The notes under the pieces were generated by a model. That model saw only the letters and a list, made by a program, of their open reading frames with translations, was not told the DNA's origin and searched no databases. Positions 18,162 to 28,780 of a stretch of DNA of 64,000 nucleotides are shown in pieces. The number at the start of each line of letters is the position of its first letter. The first letter of the stretch is position 1. Source of the stretch: Candidatus Bathyarchaeota archaeon (GTDB lineage Archaea; Thermoproteota; Bathyarchaeia; Bathyarchaeales; Bathycorpusculaceae); assembly GCA_026014725.1 (NCBI GenBank), contig JAOZHV010000059.1:62001-126000 (forward strand), given 5' to 3'. The translations under genes were made by a program, and so were the position numbers.

Positions 18162-19442
18162 TTGATTATCGACGACATCCTTAAGGTCATTTATGCGCCT
18201 AAAAAAGCATTTAAAAATATCATAGCTAATCCAAAATACCTTGGCGCAATTATTGTTTTGGTTTTATTTTTAGCTCTACAAGTGGGGTATGAGTACTCTC
18301 AGTTCTCAAAAACTAACATTGAACAGACAGCACCGACAGCTGACCAATTTCCAACTTTCATAAACGCTTCTGCATGGACTGCAAGTCCAGGTGTGACCTT
18401 AACCAACCATGATGCTGACTATTTCAACTACAGCGTTTACATAGCTAGCTTTGGTACGACACCTACCGACCCGCTGGGCTATTATAGTCTCTTTGGAAAT
18501 AGTAGCCTGCAGATTGAAGCCACAAACACAAGTAATCTCACCGTAGCTTTAGGTGGCGTCTTTAACGTTGATTGCAGCGAGATTGGTTTCCAGAATCTTT
18601 CCATGACGATAAAGCAGGTAGAGCCCCAGACTGCGCCTCAAACAGCAACTTTAACGTTGTATTCGCTTAGCGATACTGATTTTTACCGATATGACCTCAC
18701 ATCAGAGTTGTCAGCTGCATCCATCATTAACCAGTGGGGCAACTTGACCATCCCGATTGGCAAAACCGCTCAAGGCTGGACCAGCAACGGCACGCCATCT
18801 TGGAGTAACATAACTGCTTTAACACTTGACCTCACATATCCAGAAAACTCAAACATAACCCTGCGAGTTGGCGCGTTGTTCTTCCGTGGTCAATACCTGT
18901 CGCCAATTGAGTTTAACAGTGCAGCAGTTCTCCTGCAATTCCTCCAAGTTTTCACACTACAATTCATTGCTGGTTGGCTAATTCTTTCAGCAATACTCTA
19001 CCTCTTCTTTAAAGCCTTCAAGGGCGCTGTTGTTTGGAAGCCACTTTTTGTCGCCGTAGGCTTCGCGTTATTTGTTATGGTAATCCGTGGGCTTGTAAAT
19101 TTAGTTGGAACATTCACTCTGCCTACGCTTTATATGCCTTTTGACATGACACTTGGTCTTCGATTTAACGCGTTCGGAGTCTTTTATTACCCTGCTGAAG
19201 CGGTAAGCACTTTATCTGTTCAGACTCAAACCGCTATCGGCATCTTCGAATCAGCAACGTCGACATTGATGACAATGACGTCGGCGATATTCTTAATTTC
19301 GTACGTGTGGCTTGCTGGATTATGCACCATAATTGTCGGCGAGTTAAAACCAGAATTTTCGCTCATAAAACGGATTGCGATGTCAAGCGTAAGCGTTGCC
19401 GCAACAATCTTGCTCTTGCTTTTTATAATAGGCATTGCCTAG
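18162..19442 (+). CDS. Yip1-like multi-pass membrane protein
   Basis: This 426-residue protein opens with IYAPKKAFKNI, a common start of archaeal Yip1-domain proteins. A first membrane helix (about 30-46) is followed by an outer domain of about 200 residues rich in Asn, Ser and Thr, then five hydrophobic helices from about residue 265 to the end. The TTG start is 10 bases behind AAAAGGAG. Function is unknown in archaea; Yip1 proteins in eukaryotes act in vesicle traffic. A GGGT-AAA-ACCC hairpin with six T follows the stop. Confidence 0.72.
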   Translation: MIIDDILKVIYAPKKAFKNIIANPKYLGAIIVLVLFLALQVGYEYSQFSKTNIEQTAPTADQFPTFINASAWTASPGVTLTNHDADYFNYSVYIASFGTTPTDPLGYYSLFGNSSLQIEATNTSNLTVALGGVFNVDCSEIGFQNLSMTIKQVEPQTAPQTATLTLYSLSDTDFYRYDLTSELSAASIINQWGNLTIPIGKTAQGWTSNGTPSWSNITALTLDLTYPENSNITLRVGALFFRGQYLSPIEFNSAAVLLQFLQVFTLQFIAGWLILSAILYLFFKAFKGAVVWKPLFVAVGFALFVMVIRGLVNLVGTFTLPTLYMPFDMTLGLRFNAFGVFYYPAEAVSTLSVQTQTAIGIFESATSTLMTMTSAIFLISYVWLAGLCTIIVGELKPEFSLIKRIAMSSVSVAATILLLLFIIGIA

Positions 19443-19456
19443 AGCACAAAAAGTAG

Positions 19457-19473
19457 GGGTAAAACCCTTTTTT
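19457..19473 (+). terminator. short hairpin and T6 terminator
   Basis: GGGT (19457-19460), loop AAA, ACCC (19464-19467) and then six T residues lie 15 bases after the stop of the Yip1-like gene. Confidence 0.55.
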
Positions 19474-19564
19474 CCATCATTTTCTTTGTTTTATCGCCAA
19501 GTTAGCAAGATTTATATGATTGAAAGTGGAAAACGGTTAGCGAACAGTTTAGAAGTGAAGCAAA

Positions 19565-19858
19565 TTGGTAGACATTAAGGATTTACATGATGGCGCCAAA
19601 CGGGTTGACGTTCAAGCGCAAGTTGTCGAGAAAGGCGACCCGCGGGAAGTACGCTCAAGATTTAAAGATGAAACGTACCGAATAGTTGACGCTGTCATCG
19701 CAGATGAGACAGGAAGCATCAAGCTAACACTTTGGAACGAGCAAATCGACATGGTGAACGTTGGCGATAAAATAAAGATTGAAAACGGTTACGTGACCTC
19801 ATTTAAAGGTGAAATTCAACTTAACGTTGGCAAATTCGGCAAACTAACCGTCGAATAA
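19565..19858 (+). CDS. OB-fold single-stranded nucleic acid-binding protein
   Basis: This 97-residue protein is a single OB fold of the RPA/archaeal SSB type, with VDVQAQVVEKG, then VADETGSIKLTLWNEQ-like strands (here IADETGSIKLTLW) and GDKIKIENGYV. It lacks the long acidic tail of crenarchaeal SSB. It should bind single-stranded DNA or RNA. The start is TTG; an ATG is absent near the N-terminus. It lies alone between two membrane-protein genes. Confidence 0.85.
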   Translation: MVDIKDLHDGAKRVDVQAQVVEKGDPREVRSRFKDETYRIVDAVIADETGSIKLTLWNEQIDMVNVGDKIKIENGYVTSFKGEIQLNVGKFGKLTVE

Positions 19859-19921
19859 CCATTTTCCTATTTGAAGGAAACGCTAACAAGGTTTTTATTT
19901 CTGATTCCATAGTTCTTATGT

Positions 19922-20563
19922 ATGGTTTTAAAAAAAGAAGCAGCATTTTTTACTTTAATAGTTCTTTTCGCAGTTGCTATCTCGCTTCTTGCCGTTAACA
20001 CCGTCTACAGAAACCCGTTTAACCTATCCGTGCGCTTATTTGGCATCAACGGTTTCATCGCATTAAGCATAGCCACTATAATAACAGCGTTTCTCAAAGA
20101 AATCACTATTTACTTGAAAAAACCGTTCCTAAAAGTGCACCACTACCTTGCCGCTGCTGGGCTGGTGCTAATTACACTGCATCCAATTATGCTCGCGATT
20201 CAATTTCTCAATCCAGCAGTATTCTTGCCAAATCTGCAGACACTCTACCTTTTCCTGTTTTACGGGGGCAGGCAAGCATTAATCATTATTTACATCGCTA
20301 TCGCTGCAGTGCTTTTACGCCGAAAAATAGCCGCTTACTGGCGCTGGTTCCACGCATTAATGTACGTTGCGCTATTCTTCGGTATAATTCATGCAAACTT
20401 GTCAGGTACAGATTTTATCCTCAACCCCATCGTTATGGTTGCGTTAAACGTTTTGTTTGGAGCTACAATCTTTGCGTTTGCGATTAAACGCTGGCAATTT
20501 TACCGAGTAAAAAAACGTAAAAAACAAACTCTCGAAAACACAGGTCAAAACCAAAACGTCTAA
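19922..20563 (+). CDS. ferric-reductase-like heme membrane protein
   Basis: This 213-residue protein has about six membrane helices and His residues spaced as in the ferric reductase-like transmembrane domain: HH near 71, H near 85, H in WRWFHALMY near 143 and H in IIHANL near 153. These suggest two b-type hemes across the membrane. No flavin or NAD domain is fused or adjacent, so the electron partner is unknown. The C-terminus is a basic tail. The ATG at 19922 gives a natural first helix. Confidence 0.68.
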   Translation: MVLKKEAAFFTLIVLFAVAISLLAVNTVYRNPFNLSVRLFGINGFIALSIATIITAFLKEITIYLKKPFLKVHHYLAAAGLVLITLHPIMLAIQFLNPAVFLPNLQTLYLFLFYGGRQALIIIYIAIAAVLLRRKIAAYWRWFHALMYVALFFGIIHANLSGTDFILNPIVMVALNVLFGATIFAFAIKRWQFYRVKKRKKQTLENTGQNQNV

Positions 20564-20683
20564 AAGTTCAGCAGTTTAACTTCTTGCTCCAAATTAGATT
20601 GCATTGTTTGCCGTGATTGCATTAACAAAATTTATTAGACAAACCCTTCATTCAAACAACCCTGTTACTTGTGGGGAAGCAAC

Positions 20684-22621
20684 GTGCAATTCGAGCTTGT
20701 CGCACCATACACCATTTCACCGGGGCAGAAAGCAGCCGTAGAGCAGTTAGTGAAGAACTTCTCCACGAAAGAAAAACAAACAATTCTCGGCATCACTGGA
20801 AGCGGCAAAACCTTCGTGATGGCAAACGTCATCAACAAACTGCAGAAGCCGACACTGATTTTAGCGCACAACAAGACGCTGGCAGCACAGCTCTACGGTG
20901 AATTGAAAGAGCTTTTCCCGCATAACCGCGTGGAATACTTCATCAGCTTCTACGATTACTACCAGCCAGAATCGTACCTGCCAGCGCAAGACATGTACAT
21001 AGAAAAAGACTCCGAGGTCAACGAGCAAATCGAAAAGATGCGTATGCATGCCGTCTCCAGCATAGTGAGCCGAAACGACACCATAATTGTTGCCAGCATA
21101 AGTTGCATCTACAGCTTAGGCAACCCAGACGACTTCAAAACCATGGCTGTGGAACTTGAGATTGGAAAGGAAATGTCACGGCAACAGCTTATTCGCTCGC
21201 TTGTGGAGATGCAGTACGAGCGCAATGACATGGTGCTTGAGCCAGGCAGGTTCCGTGTCCGCGGCGACACTGTTGATGTTGTGCCCTCGTATGAAAATGA
21301 TATTTTGCGGGTTGAACTTGAAGGCAACACTATCAAGAAGATAAAGGAAGTTAACTTGCTTAATGGCGACGTTAAGGTTTCAGTGGATAAACTCACGCTA
21401 TACCCAGCGCGTCAATACGTGGTTCCTGAAGAGAAACACGCGCTAGCGCTTGAACACATCAAACAGGAACTGGAAGCACGGTTACCTGAACTGCCGCCTC
21501 TGGAAGCCCACAGGCTAAAACAGCGCACAAATTACGACCTTGAAATGATAAAAGAAGTCGGCTTCTGCGCTGGCATGGAAAACTACAGCCGCCACTTTGA
21601 CGGACGCAAACCAGGCGAGCCGCCGTTCACATTGCTGGATTACTTCCCCAAAGATTACTTGCTCATAATCGACGAGAGCCACCAGACTATCCCTCAAGCC
21701 AGAGCCATGTACAACGGGGACTACTCAAGAAAAAAGAACCTCGTGGACTTTGGCTTTCGACTTCCAAGCGCACTGGACAATAGGCCGCTGAAGTTTGAGG
21801 AGTTTGAGCAGAAAATGGGCAAAGTCCTCTTCGTCTCCGCAACCCCAGCCGAATACGAACTGGAAAAAAGCGGGCCGCCAGTCGAGTTAATCACAAGACC
21901 AACAGGGCTCTTAGATCCAGAGGTTGAGCTCCACCCCATCGAAGGGCAAATGCAGCACTTGATGGCAGAAGCAAAGAAAACAATCGAGCGGGGCGACCGC
22001 ATTCTAATCACCACGCTGACAAAGCGGATGGCTGAAGACTTAGCCGATTATCTTGCAAAAGAAGGCTTCCGTGTGCGTTACATGCACTCGGAAATTGACA
22101 GTTTAGACCGCATCGAACTCGTGCGGCAGTTGCGTGTGGGCGAATTTGACATACTCGTCGGGATCAATTTGCTTCGTGAAGGCTTAGACATACCTGAGGT
22201 GGCAACCATTTTCATCTTGGATGCTGATAAGGAAGGCTTTCTGCGGGACGAGCGTAGCCTGATTCAAACTATTGGGCGTGCGTCGAGGAATGTTAACGGC
22301 AAAGTAATCCTCTACGCGGACATAGAAACTCAGTCGATTAAGCGAGCGATGGAGATAACGCGGTACAGGCGTAACTTCCAGAAACGCTACAACAAGTTAC
22401 ATAACATCACGCCCACGACTATAGTGAAAGGTGTCACGCAGAAAGAAACGGTAATCAAAGGCACTAAGCACTTGCCAAAATCTGACATAAAGCGGCAAAT
22501 AATTGAGCTAGACGCGGAGATGAGGGCAGCCGCGGAGAAGCTTGATTTTGAACGAGCGATTGAACTCCGTGATGCGATTGCAGAGTTAACTCGTTCACTC
22601 TCTAAGAAGGCAGAAAAATGA
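20684..22621 (+). CDS. uvrB: excinuclease ABC subunit B
   Basis: This 645-residue DNA repair helicase has Walker A GITGSGKT at about 36-43, the beta-hairpin region YYDYYQPESY-like (FYDYYQPESYLP), helicase motifs RIELVRQLR and INLLREGLDIPEV, and a C-terminal UVR domain that binds UvrC. GTG at 20684 was chosen because GTGGGG sits 7 bases upstream and the product then begins like other UvrB proteins; TTG at 20669 is possible. This is a bacterial-type repair protein in an archaeon. uvrA follows at 107 bases. Confidence 0.95.
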   Translation: MQFELVAPYTISPGQKAAVEQLVKNFSTKEKQTILGITGSGKTFVMANVINKLQKPTLILAHNKTLAAQLYGELKELFPHNRVEYFISFYDYYQPESYLPAQDMYIEKDSEVNEQIEKMRMHAVSSIVSRNDTIIVASISCIYSLGNPDDFKTMAVELEIGKEMSRQQLIRSLVEMQYERNDMVLEPGRFRVRGDTVDVVPSYENDILRVELEGNTIKKIKEVNLLNGDVKVSVDKLTLYPARQYVVPEEKHALALEHIKQELEARLPELPPLEAHRLKQRTNYDLEMIKEVGFCAGMENYSRHFDGRKPGEPPFTLLDYFPKDYLLIIDESHQTIPQARAMYNGDYSRKKNLVDFGFRLPSALDNRPLKFEEFEQKMGKVLFVSATPAEYELEKSGPPVELITRPTGLLDPEVELHPIEGQMQHLMAEAKKTIERGDRILITTLTKRMAEDLADYLAKEGFRVRYMHSEIDSLDRIELVRQLRVGEFDILVGINLLREGLDIPEVATIFILDADKEGFLRDERSLIQTIGRASRNVNGKVILYADIETQSIKRAMEITRYRRNFQKRYNKLHNITPTTIVKGVTQKETVIKGTKHLPKSDIKRQIIELDAEMRAAAEKLDFERAIELRDAIAELTRSLSKKAEK

Positions 22622-22728
22622 AGCGGTTAACCCAGAAATTTAGCGGTTTGATGCAAAAAGGTTCTAATCTCTCAAGCTAAAACAGGTAAGAATTCGAGAA
22701 GCGGAGAAGGAAAAGACAGGTAACAGTA

Positions 22729-25623
22729 ATGCGCGATAATATTTCGATTAAGGGTGCAAGGGAGCACAACCTTAAAAACATCGATTTAGAGTTGCCCCGC
22801 AACAAGTTGATAGTTATAACTGGGCTCTCAGGCTCAGGAAAATCCACTCTTGCGTTTGACACTATCTACGCTGAAGGACAGCGCCGCTACGTCGAGAGTC
22901 TCTCCGCTTATGCACGCCAATTCCTCGGCTTAATGGATAAGCCTGATGTGGATTCGATTGAGGGCTTGTCTCCTGCAATCTCGATTGAACAGAAAAGCAC
23001 CAGCAAGAACCCGCGCTCAACCGTGGGCACAGTCACCGAAATCTACGACTACCTAAGGCTACTTTACGCGCGCATTGGAACGCACCACTGCCCAATATGT
23101 GACAGTTCTATTCACCCGCAAAGCCCAGAGAATATCACCAGCCTAATTATGGCTGAAAAAGGAAAAATCCTCATCTTCCTTGCGCCAATCATACGCGGCA
23201 TCAAAGGCACACACGAGCAAGTGTTCGATGACTTAAAAAAGCAAGGCTACACCAAAATCCGAGCAGACCAACGAATTTACGACGCAGACACCATCAAAGA
23301 AGAAGTTAAACTTGAGCGATACGAGAAGCACTGGATTGAAGCCGTCATCGACACAATAAAAATCACTGACGAAGAGCGTTCCCGCATTTCTGAGGCTGTG
23401 GAGCAAGCGCTTCAGCTTGGAAAGGGAACAATGATAGTTATTGACGCTGAAAAGGCTAATGGCGAAAAGAAAAAAGAGCTGGAGCGATTCGAGGATGAGA
23501 CGATGTATAGCACTTTCGGTGCTTGCCCCAACCATCCTGAAATCGTTTTCGAAAGCCTTGAGCCCCGCATGTTCTCTTTCAACTCGCCGTTTGGCGCTTG
23601 CAAGACCTGCCACGGTTTGGGAGAAATCACCGAAATCTCCGAAGACAAAGTTATTCCAAACAGGAACCTCTCCATCATGGACGGGGCACTTGCGGTTTAT
23701 GGCAGAATGGACCTTAGCTGGCGGGCACAGCAATTAGCGATGGTGGGCAAAAAACACGGGTTCGACGTATTCACACCCATTAAGGATTTCTCTGAACACC
23801 AACTCCACGTGCTTCTCTACGGTGACCACGAACCAATCAACGGCAACTGGTCAAACGGCGCTAACATGTGGATGCGTGACGGTTGGGAAGGCGTAATTCC
23901 GCAGACTGCGCGGCTGTATCGTCAAACCGAGAGCGAGTGGCGTAAAGAAGACATCGAAAAATTCATGACCTCGCGTCCCTGCAACGCATGCAAAGGCAAA
24001 AAACTCCAGCCTGTGGTTCTCGCGGTAAAAATTCAGGGCAAAAGCATCATCGATGTAACTGACCTCTCGATTGAGGAGGCAGTGGAATTCTTCCGTAATC
24101 TGCCAGAACACTTAACCGATAAGGAAATGGCAATTGCAAAGCAGGTGCTAAAGGAAATCAACGAGCGATTGGGATTTCTAAAGAATGTGGGCTTGGGTTA
24201 CCTTTCGCTTTCCAGAGCCGCCCGCACGCTCTCAGGCGGGGAAGCTCAAAGAATCCGCTTGGCAACGCAGATTGGCAGCAACCTCATGGGCGTTCTCTAC
24301 ATTCTTGATGAGCCGAGCATTGGCTTGCACCAGAGAGATAACGTGAAACTCATTAGCACCCTCCATCGGCTCCGCGACTTGGGCAACACGCTAATTGTTG
24401 TTGAGCATGACGAGGAGACTATACGCAACGCTGATTACATAGTAGACATGGGTCCAGGCGCAGGTGTTCACGGCGGTCACATCGTAGCTGAAGGCTCACC
24501 CGCAGAAATCATGCAGAACAAGCGAAGCCTCACAGGCAAGTACCTCTCAGGCGAACTGAAAATTGAAGTGCCTACAAAGAGGCGAAAACCAGTCGGATAC
24601 ATAACTGTTAAAGGCGCGCAAGAAAACAACCTTAAGCATTTGGATTTGCAGTTGCCGCTGGGCGTTTTGTGCGGGGTTACGGGTGTTTCAGGCTCAGGCA
24701 AAAGCACACTAATGAACCTCACCGTTATCCCAGCGTTGCGCCAAATGTTTGGCGAACACGTAGACAAAGTCGGCAAGCACGAAGCTATTCATGTGCCCGA
24801 AACCGTGCACAACGTCATAGTTATCGACCAAGACCCCATCGGCAGAACACCCAGAAGCAACCCTGCCACGTACACTAAGCTGTTTGATGAGATTAGGCGT
24901 ATTTTTGCTTCTACTAAAGAAGCCAGAGCACGCGGCTACAAAGAAGGTAGGTTCAGTTTCAATGTGAAGGGTGGCAGGTGCGAAACATGCCAAGGCGACG
25001 GCGTCTTACGCATCGAAATGAACTTCCTCCCAGACGTCTACGTCCAGTGTAGCGACTGCAAGGGCAAACGCTACAACAAAGAAACCCTCAGCGTCTACTA
25101 TAAGGGCAAAAACATTGCTGAAGTGCTGGATATGACTGTTGAGGAAGCAGCGAAATTCTTTGAGAACACGCCGCGAGTCTCACGAAAGCTTCAGACTTTG
25201 CTGGATGTAGGGTTAGGATACATTAAACTTGGGCAAAGCTCCACCACGCTCTCGGGCGGCGAGAGCCAACGCATCAAAATCACGCGTGAACTCAGCAAGC
25301 ACAAGTCTGGACACGTAGTTTACATGCTTGACGAGCCAACCACGGGATTGCATTTTGACGACACCAAACGTCTCATCCGAGTGCTCAACAGGTTGGTGGA
25401 CAATGGCAACACGGTTTACATAATCGAACACAACATAGACGTCATAAAAAGCTGCGACTACCTCATCGATTTAGGTCCTGAAGGCGGCGCGGCAGGCGGC
25501 GAACTCCTTGCAGAGGGCACACCCGAAGAAGTCGCACAAAACAGTCGTAGCTACACAGGCATGTTTCTGGACAAGATATTCAATCATAAACTGGAAAAGG
25601 CAATCGCTGTCGCCAATGAGTAA
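22729..25623 (+). CDS. uvrA: excinuclease ABC subunit A
   Basis: This 964-residue damage-recognition ATPase has two ABC modules: Walker [10 protein letters not shown] (32-40) and GVSGSGKST, with signature motifs LSGGEAQRI and LSGGESQRI. The first zinc module uses CPNH and CKTC (CxxH variant known in some bacteria); the second uses CETC and CSDC. It loads UvrB at lesions. It is full length and shares orientation with uvrB and uvrC. Confidence 0.96.
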   Translation: MRDNISIKGAREHNLKNIDLELPRNKLIVITGLSGSGKSTLAFDTIYAEGQRRYVESLSAYARQFLGLMDKPDVDSIEGLSPAISIEQKSTSKNPRSTVGTVTEIYDYLRLLYARIGTHHCPICDSSIHPQSPENITSLIMAEKGKILIFLAPIIRGIKGTHEQVFDDLKKQGYTKIRADQRIYDADTIKEEVKLERYEKHWIEAVIDTIKITDEERSRISEAVEQALQLGKGTMIVIDAEKANGEKKKELERFEDETMYSTFGACPNHPEIVFESLEPRMFSFNSPFGACKTCHGLGEITEISEDKVIPNRNLSIMDGALAVYGRMDLSWRAQQLAMVGKKHGFDVFTPIKDFSEHQLHVLLYGDHEPINGNWSNGANMWMRDGWEGVIPQTARLYRQTESEWRKEDIEKFMTSRPCNACKGKKLQPVVLAVKIQGKSIIDVTDLSIEEAVEFFRNLPEHLTDKEMAIAKQVLKEINERLGFLKNVGLGYLSLSRAARTLSGGEAQRIRLATQIGSNLMGVLYILDEPSIGLHQRDNVKLISTLHRLRDLGNTLIVVEHDEETIRNADYIVDMGPGAGVHGGHIVAEGSPAEIMQNKRSLTGKYLSGELKIEVPTKRRKPVGYITVKGAQENNLKHLDLQLPLGVLCGVTGVSGSGKSTLMNLTVIPALRQMFGEHVDKVGKHEAIHVPETVHNVIVIDQDPIGRTPRSNPATYTKLFDEIRRIFASTKEARARGYKEGRFSFNVKGGRCETCQGDGVLRIEMNFLPDVYVQCSDCKGKRYNKETLSVYYKGKNIAEVLDMTVEEAAKFFENTPRVSRKLQTLLDVGLGYIKLGQSSTTLSGGESQRIKITRELSKHKSGHVVYMLDEPTTGLHFDDTKRLIRVLNRLVDNGNTVYIIEHNIDVIKSCDYLIDLGPEGGAAGGELLAEGTPEEVAQNSRSYTGMFLDKIFNHKLEKAIAVANE

Positions 25624-25808
25624 TTAATGTCACCTAACTGCGAGCTATCTTTTTCTTTTTAATTCCGTCTTATCTTTCTCCTCAAACGCCTATTGGTTTA
25701 GCGGTTTCGTTAGCGTTTAGCCTCTAGTCAAGAAACTTTAACTTAACTAAGTAAAGAGGTTTTATGAAAAATTCTTATAATCAAGTGATCTAAAGACTAT
25801 TGGACGTT

Positions 25809-26330
25809 ATGAGAAGGATAATTGCCGTAATAATAATCCTGCTAATAGTTATTACTGCATTAATGTTAACTTACGTGTATATTATCCAACCTGGTCAAAT
25901 TGATAAATCTGTGTATAACTTGGATCCGTTTTATAAATTGGCTTGGGCCCAAAACAATCAAAACAATTCTGTTATACAGGGGGCAGATAGCCTAAACATA
26001 ACTTTGACTTGGAAAACGGTCTGCATTTATGACTGCTATTACAGCATTGATGTACCAATTATTGAGGACAAATTTGAAGAGAAACCTGATGAAAAGATAC
26101 CGCTAAACTTAATGCCGCTAAACTTGGCAATAACTTCAGAAAAACCCCTACCCAACAATCTTTTAGAAAAGACATATCAATGCAACATAGAGTTGCAGAA
26201 CTTGACTGATGGTCAACACTCTATAACTCTATACTATTCTTATTACGACCCAATTATAACAACTTGGAAACATTACAAGCCAGGTTCAACAATTAACTTC
26301 TCTATTGACACCTCAACATCACCCCCTTAA
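25809..26330 (+). CDS. membrane-anchored extracytoplasmic protein of unknown function, between uvrA and uvrC
   Basis: This 173-residue product has one N-terminal helix (about 3-25) and an outer domain with a beta-sandwich pattern, ending with SINFSIDTS-type strands and two Cys close together (CIYDC). I recognise no family. The ATG at 25809 starts directly before the helix; TTG three codons earlier is possible. A/T content is higher than in the flanking uvr genes. Nothing links it to DNA repair except position. Confidence 0.6.
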   Translation: MRRIIAVIIILLIVITALMLTYVYIIQPGQIDKSVYNLDPFYKLAWAQNNQNNSVIQGADSLNITLTWKTVCIYDCYYSIDVPIIEDKFEEKPDEKIPLNLMPLNLAITSEKPLPNNLLEKTYQCNIELQNLTDGQHSITLYYSYYDPIITTWKHYKPGSTINFSIDTSTSPP

Positions 26331-26494
26331 GTAATCTGCCTCAACCAACCAACAATCCATAGCAAACGCTAAAACAAAAAAGAAACCGTTCTCAAAGTCT
26401 CCAAGAAGAAGATGAATAAGGGCGGTCGTTTCTTCTTCTAATACTAGAAAAAACAAGTACACCCCAAATTTTGTGCGGCTATGGGAAACGCTTA

Positions 26495-28138
26495 ATGCAT
26501 CCAACGTTTAGTGAGATAGTAGCGGCAAACCTCATGATTAACATATCCAGTCCAGAAGGTTTCACAAGCATCGATATCCCAACTGACCCAGGCGTCTACA
26601 TCTACCGAGACGAACAGGGCGAAATCCTCTACATAGGTAAAGCAAAAAACTTGCGGTCACGAGTGAAAAGCTATTTTTCAGGTCATGACCATCCAGCCAA
26701 AACACGCCAGCTGGTGCTTAGGATTCGCCAAATCGACTGGTTTGTCGTCAACAACGAAGTCGAAGCTCTGCTTCTTGAAAATAAGCTCATCAAACAGCAC
26801 ACGCCCAAATACAACGTCAACCTTAAAGACGCGAAAACCTACGCTTACATTTCACTGTCGAGAGAAAACTTTCCAAGACTGCTAATGAGCCGCAAGGTTT
26901 CGCGCAAACTTGAATCTTTTGGACCATACACTGACGGTTTCACGCGTCAAGACCTGCAACGCTTGGTAGTGCGAGTTTTTAAATTACGTACATGCAAAAC
27001 CATGCCTAAGCGGGCTTGCCTAAACTTTCACATTCATCTTTGCACTGCACCATGCGTCCGTAACGTCACCGTTGAGGAATACGGCGAGCAGGTTAGGCAG
27101 GCACGCTCTTTTCTGAGCGGAAACTATCAGCAAACACTCGAGATGCTTAACGCCAAAATGCTGGAAGCCTCTAATGCACAGCAGTATGAGGAGGCGCTGG
27201 AGCTTAGAAACCAAATCGCATCCATCAGGCTCTTAACTGAACGCCAGATTGTGGATAACGAACGCCGCTTTGACCAAGACGTTATGGTGTTTAGGCAAGT
27301 AGGCGAGAAGATGCTGGTGGTGCAGATGGGCGTTCGAAAAGGCGTGTTGCTTGGCAAAAAAGAATTCAAAGTGGATTTGCAGCCACAGATTGAAGAGGAG
27401 TTCTTGAAAGCTTACTACACCACTAACCAGATACCGCGCGAAATACTGCTAAACAAGCCGTGCTGGCAGGGAAACGACGAGAAAAAAGCCCTCGAAGAAT
27501 TCCTCTCAGCAAAACGCCTCGCGCCTGTGTCGTTAACAATTCCAAGACGCGCCGATAAGCTGGCCCTTGTACGGCTGGCAGAGAAAAACTTGGATGCATC
27601 ACTTGACGTTGATAGTGCACTGGTTGATTTACAGAACAAACTCAACTTGCCTCTACTTCCACGCATAATCGAATGCTTCGACATCTCCAACTTGGGAACC
27701 GAGCACGTGGTTTCAGGCATGGTCACCTTCAGAGATGCTAAGCCTGACAAGAAAAACTACCGCAAATTCAAAATCAAAACCTTCAAAGGACAAGACGACT
27801 TCGCAGCAGTCCACGAAGTTGTAACCCGCCGCTACAAGCGCCAATTAGAAGAGAAGAACCAGCTTCCAGACTTGGTAATGATTGATGGTGGACCAGGGCA
27901 AGTGAGCGCTGCCAAATCTGCACTGCAAAAGTTGGGGCTGCAGCTTCCGTTGATTGGGTTGGCTAAGGAGCGCGAAGAAATCTACTTGCCAGATGATGCT
28001 GTGCCCAAAGTATTTGAGAAGAATAGCCGCATGATGCTGCTGCTTAGAAGAATTCGGGATACCGCCCATGACTTCTCAGTTGGCTACAACCGTAAACGCA
28101 GAGAAATGAAAATCCGAGACGAGTTTGCCAAACACTAA
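26495..28138 (+). CDS. uvrC: excinuclease ABC subunit C, lacking the C-terminal HhH domain
   Basis: This 547-residue nuclease makes both incisions around UvrAB-bound lesions. The GIY-YIG domain shows GVYIY and ILYIGKAKNLRSRV, a UVR helix pair lies near 200-235, and the RNase H-like 5' nuclease domain has ECFDISNLGTEHVVSG, MIDGGPGQV and RDTAHDFS. It stops at about the point where other UvrC proteins begin the helix-hairpin-helix pair, so that domain is missing. ATG at 26495 was taken; ATG at 26534 would also leave the nuclease domain whole. It overlaps convergent mntP by 4 bases. Confidence 0.92.
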   Translation: MHPTFSEIVAANLMINISSPEGFTSIDIPTDPGVYIYRDEQGEILYIGKAKNLRSRVKSYFSGHDHPAKTRQLVLRIRQIDWFVVNNEVEALLLENKLIKQHTPKYNVNLKDAKTYAYISLSRENFPRLLMSRKVSRKLESFGPYTDGFTRQDLQRLVVRVFKLRTCKTMPKRACLNFHIHLCTAPCVRNVTVEEYGEQVRQARSFLSGNYQQTLEMLNAKMLEASNAQQYEEALELRNQIASIRLLTERQIVDNERRFDQDVMVFRQVGEKMLVVQMGVRKGVLLGKKEFKVDLQPQIEEEFLKAYYTTNQIPREILLNKPCWQGNDEKKALEEFLSAKRLAPVSLTIPRRADKLALVRLAEKNLDASLDVDSALVDLQNKLNLPLLPRIIECFDISNLGTEHVVSGMVTFRDAKPDKKNYRKFKIKTFKGQDDFAAVHEVVTRRYKRQLEEKNQLPDLVMIDGGPGQVSAAKSALQKLGLQLPLIGLAKEREEIYLPDDAVPKVFEKNSRMMLLLRRIRDTAHDFSVGYNRKRREMKIRDEFAKH

Positions 28139-28689
28139 ACCAAGTGTTCAAGCAATATTCTCAACCCAATAAGTATCAGAACAAGACCACCAACAATCTT
28201 AATTCTATGCCCAAAAGCACGACCTAAACCACAGCCGAAAAAGAATCCAGCAAATGAAAGCCCAAAAGTAACTACCCCAATCATAACAATAGGTAGAACA
28301 ATTGCCGTCTGAAGTAGCGCAAAACTGAAACCAACCATCAAAGCATCAATGCTGGTAGCAACCGACAAAATCAACAACGAATGAAGCCTAAGGGTTGAAG
28401 CAGGTTTTTCCTCTTCTTTCTTTACTCCGTCATAAATCATTTTAGCACCAATGAACACTAAAAGCCCAAAAGCCACCCAGTGATCCACTTCTTTAATGAT
28501 GCTTTCTAGGCTAAGACCAGCAAACCAGCCGATTAGCGGCATCAGCATCTGGAAGCCTGCGAAAAAACCCGCCGTTAACAAAGCAGACCTTCGCCTACTA
28601 GCTGTTATAGCCATTCCGTTCGCAATTGAAACAGCAAAAGCATCCATAGCTAAGCCGACAGCAATCACGATGATGGTCAGAGCATCCAT
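28135..28689 (-). CDS. mntP: manganese efflux pump
   Basis: This 184-residue, six-helix protein has the two acidic repeats of the MntP family, GLAMDAFAVSIANG near the N-terminus and ATSIDALMVGFSF in the second half, whose Asp residues are needed for Mn2+ export. It is full length. I see no manganese riboswitch upstream, as is usual in bacteria. Its end overlaps the end of uvrC by 4 bases. Confidence 0.9.
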   Translation of the reverse strand: MDALTIIVIAVGLAMDAFAVSIANGMAITASRRRSALLTAGFFAGFQMLMPLIGWFAGLSLESIIKEVDHWVAFGLLVFIGAKMIYDGVKKEEEKPASTLRLHSLLILSVATSIDALMVGFSFALLQTAIVLPIVMIGVVTFGLSFAGFFFGCGLGRAFGHRIKIVGGLVLILIGLRILLEHLV

Positions 28690-28780
28690 CGATTCACCAG
28701 TTGGTTAGCTCTTCATGGCTTTTCAACAATATAGGCGTTTTCTAAATAAAAAGCGCTCACCTATTTGGAATGAGCGAACT

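Noticed and set aside
23233-23733. 166-codon open frame on the minus strand inside uvrA
   Set aside because: It lies over the conserved zinc-module region of uvrA and shows no motif or start signal.
22729-25623. Damaged zinc finger in UvrA because CPNH replaces CxxC
   Set aside because: CxxH in the first zinc module is a known variant in functional UvrA proteins, so it is not evidence of decay.
26404-26439. AGAAGAAGA/TCTTCTTCT inverted repeat before uvrC
   Set aside because: The arms are simple triplet repeats, the loop is long and there is no T tract; chance is a sufficient explanation.
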